Assembly (NCBI RefSeq): GCF_000263195.1
Contig: NC_018748.1
Location: 1,488,001-1,552,000, forward strand
DNA: 64,000 nt
From: Emticicia oligotrophica DSM 17448
GTDB taxonomy: Bacteria; Bacteroidota; Bacteroidia; Cytophagales; Spirosomataceae
Direction of reading: 5' to 3'
Shown here: positions 62,453-64,000 of the stretch, piece after piece
Layout of the letters: the number at the start of each line of letters is the position of its first letter
Numbering within the stretch: position 1 is the first letter of the stretch
Position numbers and translations under genes: made by a program
The notes under the pieces: model-generated
What the model saw: only the letters and a program-made list of their open reading frames with translations
Database searches by the model: none
What the model was told of the DNA's origin: nothing

Positions 62453-63037
62453 ATGAATCAATTAAGTAAACGCCGAGAACCATTTGCTTTCATGCTCTAC
62501 CTTGCTATGATTAGTAGCGGGCTGCTTTTTTTCTTTTTATTGATTGTTTTTATTACGAAAGAAGCTAGAAATCAGGATATTCCTGTAAAGATTCCGGGTG
62601 TATTTTGGTTTAGTACTTTAGTTATTATAGCAAGTAGCCTTACGCTGCAAGGGGCAAATAAAGCTTTTAAGGAAGAGCGTTTTCGAACCTATCGTCTAAA
62701 TATCAGTCTGACCTTACTGACGGGCATTTTGTTTATCGTTTTACAAGGTTTTGGATGGCGTAAATTATTGAATGCCGGCATCACAATGAGCAATAATACT
62801 GGAGGAATGTTTATTTATGTTCTTTCAGGACTACATATTTTGCACACACTGGGCGGAATTATAGCACTCATCTCAGCTAACAAAGATGCTTTTCAACGAA
62901 TGGAATATATTGATTCTTATGTTTATAGTGTCAATCCACCTAATCAACTGAAAATCAAGCTCATAAGTATCTATTGGCATTTTGTAGATGTACTTTGGGT
63001 TATTCTGTTTCTATTCTTATTGTATCATGCTTCATAA
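62453..63037 (+). CDS. Cytochrome c oxidase subunit III-like protein
   Basis: 194-residue membrane protein with five predicted helices (about 14-35, 48-65, 80-98, 115-137 and 166-190). The conserved helix with GGMFIYVLSGLHILHTLGGI (about 117-136) and the C-terminal motif ISIYWHFVDVLWVILFLFLL are typical of subunit III (CoxC/CyoC type). It is shorter than the classical 260-residue form because the first two helices are missing, as in many bacterial short forms. The remaining oxidase genes are not in the window. It overlaps recO by 11 nt. Confidence 0.87.
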   Translation: MNQLSKRREPFAFMLYLAMISSGLLFFFLLIVFITKEARNQDIPVKIPGVFWFSTLVIIASSLTLQGANKAFKEERFRTYRLNISLTLLTGILFIVLQGFGWRKLLNAGITMSNNTGGMFIYVLSGLHILHTLGGIIALISANKDAFQRMEYIDSYVYSVNPPNQLKIKLISIYWHFVDVLWVILFLFLLYHAS

Positions 63038-63716
63038 AACTCGTGGGATAGTCATTAGCTATATTCGATACCGAGAAACCTCCATTATCGTAAAGATTTA
63101 TACCGAAAAATTTGGTATTCAATCGTTTATTGAAAATGGCGTAAGAAGCAGTAAAGGAAAAAATAAGATTGCACTTTTTCAACCGCTTACACTACTCGAT
63201 ATGGTGGTATATCATGATGAAAAGAAAGACTTGCATCGTATCTCGGAGGCCAAATCAGGCTTTCCATTTCGAAGCCTTCCTTACGATATTCACAAGTCAA
63301 GTATCGCCATGTTTTTGGATGAAGTTTTGAACAAAACACTTCAAGAACATACTGAAAACGATGCTCTTTTCGATTTTCTTTATCATTCACTCATTTTTTT
63401 AGACGAAACCGACGAACATTTTGAAAATTTTCACCTAATCTTTCTGCTCAAATATGCTTTTTTCTTAGGCTTTTCTCCAGAAAATGCACAAGAAATCGTC
63501 TCTCAGTTTCGAGAATTAAATGTTCTTATTCCTTTTGAAAACGATTATCAGAAATTGATGAACCAGCTTATCATGGCTGATTACCAAACGCCATTATTCA
63601 TGAATCGGGCGGTTAGAAATCATTTACTCGAAATCATCATCGCGTTCTACAAAATTCATGTTGAAGAATTTGGCGAAATAAAATCACTGCAAGTATTACG
63701 GGAAGTATTGAGTTGA
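63027..63716 (+). CDS. recO: DNA repair protein RecO
   Basis: 229-residue recombination mediator of the RecFOR pathway. The N-terminal OB-fold starts MLHKTRGIVISYIRYRETSI and continues with KIYTEKFGIQSFIENGVRSSKG (read in parts, residues about 24-46); the helical C-terminal domain follows, with FLDEVLNKTLQEH and FHLIFLLKYAFFLGFSP. No zinc-cysteine cluster is present, as is frequent in Bacteroidota RecO. The start at 63027 overlaps the preceding gene by 11 nt, implying translational coupling. The frame is open from 62988, but those residues belong to the overlap with the oxidase gene. Confidence 0.92.
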   Translation: MLHKTRGIVISYIRYRETSIIVKIYTEKFGIQSFIENGVRSSKGKNKIALFQPLTLLDMVVYHDEKKDLHRISEAKSGFPFRSLPYDIHKSSIAMFLDEVLNKTLQEHTENDALFDFLYHSLIFLDETDEHFENFHLIFLLKYAFFLGFSPENAQEIVSQFRELNVLIPFENDYQKLMNQLIMADYQTPLFMNRAVRNHLLEIIIAFYKIHVEEFGEIKSLQVLREVLS

Positions 63717-63734
63717 GTACTAAGCCTTCAGTAG

Positions 63735-63872
63735 TTGAGCGAAGTCGAAACCACTCCCTGTAGCTTCGGCTTCGCTCAGCTTCCGATGTTTCTTGGTAGG
63801 TATCGGTGCAGAAACGCTTGTCAAAATCACTAAATTATAATTTTTGCCAATCGGTGGTTTCGGCTTCGCTCA
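63735..63872. repeat. Inverted and direct copies of a TTGAGCGAAG-type intergenic repeat
   Basis: TGAGCGAAGTCGAAACCAC (63736-63754) and GTGGTTTCGGCTTCGCTCA (63854-63872) are inverted copies differing at one position; a further partial copy (GCTTCGGCTTCGCTCAGC) lies near 63763-63780. They occupy the 183-bp gap after recO, between convergent genes. Confidence 0.65.
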
Positions 63873-63899
63873 CCCACCGAAAGAAAAATTACACATCAA

Positions 63900-64000
63900 T
63901 TATTTTCGCAAGAAGGTAGTTAATAAATTTACACCAAAAGCGGTAGCCGACTTCATTTTGGCAAATTCTGAATCGCCAAAAGCCATCCCAGCAATATCAA
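63900..64000 (-). CDS. C-terminal end of an unidentified protein (cut by window)
   Basis: The minus strand is open from the window edge to TAA at 63900-63902, giving 32 residues that begin DIAGMAFGDSEFAKMKSATA and end GVNLLTTFLRK. The composition is that of a normal coding end, and codon use resembles the neighbours. The fragment is too short to recognise a family. It converges on recO. Confidence 0.6.
   Translation of the reverse strand, partial: DIAGMAFGDSEFAKMKSATAFGVNLLTTFLRK

Noticed and set aside
1-64000. CRISPR arrays
   Set aside because: Many palindromes exist, but none is arranged as regularly spaced direct repeats with unique spacers, and no cas genes are present.

Overview
The window is a chromosomal segment of a Bacteroidota bacterium, most likely of the order Cytophagales (relatives such as Emticicia, Arcicella or Runella are possible, but the genus cannot be fixed from this sequence). 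The indications are an AT-rich genome, start codons preceded by A-rich leaders without Shine-Dalgarno sequences, promoter-like TAnnTTTG boxes, a GT3-type glycogen synthase, BatA, many Cys-anchored lipoproteins, and many long palindromes and heptanucleotide repeats between genes. About 58 protein-coding genes (two of them cut by the window edges), two tRNA genes and one broken gene can be supported.

Layout. 1-6006: end of an Mla/Ttg2-type lipid ABC transporter (mlaF, mlaE), an SDR oxidoreductase, a ROK sugar kinase, a membrane protein, gatC, plsC and a TerC-type membrane protein. 6363-10919: a uronate catabolism block, with uxaB facing an eda-kdgK-uxuA operon. 11186-13736: two identical tRNA-Val genes and fusA. 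13821-21639: a complete minus-strand operon for 4-hydroxybenzoate and protocatechuate (pcaH, pcaG, pcaB, a pcaD-pcaC fusion, pobA, a fused pcaI-pcaJ CoA-transferase, pcaF), with a divergent AraC-type regulator at 21868-22740. 22794-35758: a second minus-strand aromatic block with feruloyl-CoA synthase, a crotonase, an amidohydrolase, two aromatic-acid MFS transporters, a zinc alcohol dehydrogenase, a flavin monooxygenase, a DUF3237 protein, a MetE-like methyltransferase, a secreted alpha/beta hydrolase and a second AraC regulator. 35939-50125: mixed housekeeping and envelope genes (rimO, a serine hydrolase, batA, murQ, a D-lactate dehydrogenase, an exported methyltransferase-like protein, an M20 dipeptidase, plsY, glycogen synthase, a DMT transporter, two lipoproteins). 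50214-52768: atpA-atpG. 53050-63716: comB, a DUF559 endonuclease remnant inside long inverted repeats, a dipeptide epimerase, a lipoprotein, a LuxE-like protein, a fructosamine-kinase-like protein, dxr, a RluA-type pseudouridine synthase, a TIM-barrel protein, ispE, a cytochrome oxidase subunit III-like protein and recO. The window ends in the C-terminus of an unidentified minus-strand gene.

How the genes work together. The two aromatic blocks look like one peripheral-plus-central pathway. Plant phenylpropanoids are taken up, activated by the CoA ligase, shortened to hydroxybenzoates, hydroxylated by PobA to protocatechuate, cleaved at the 3,4 position and converted to succinyl-CoA and acetyl-CoA. 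With the uronate genes nearby, this suggests a plant-detritus lifestyle. The steps between feruloyl-CoA and 4-hydroxybenzoate/protocatechuate (aldehyde oxidation, O-demethylation) have no classical enzymes here, and several unassigned genes of the second block are candidates.

The most unusual non-coding structure is at 53820-54313: a DUF559 nuclease gene killed by a single TTA-to-TAA change and enclosed by roughly 60-bp inverted repeats that each hold two hairpins, which resembles a small mobile element. Several families of intergenic palindromes and period-7 repeats also recur across the window.
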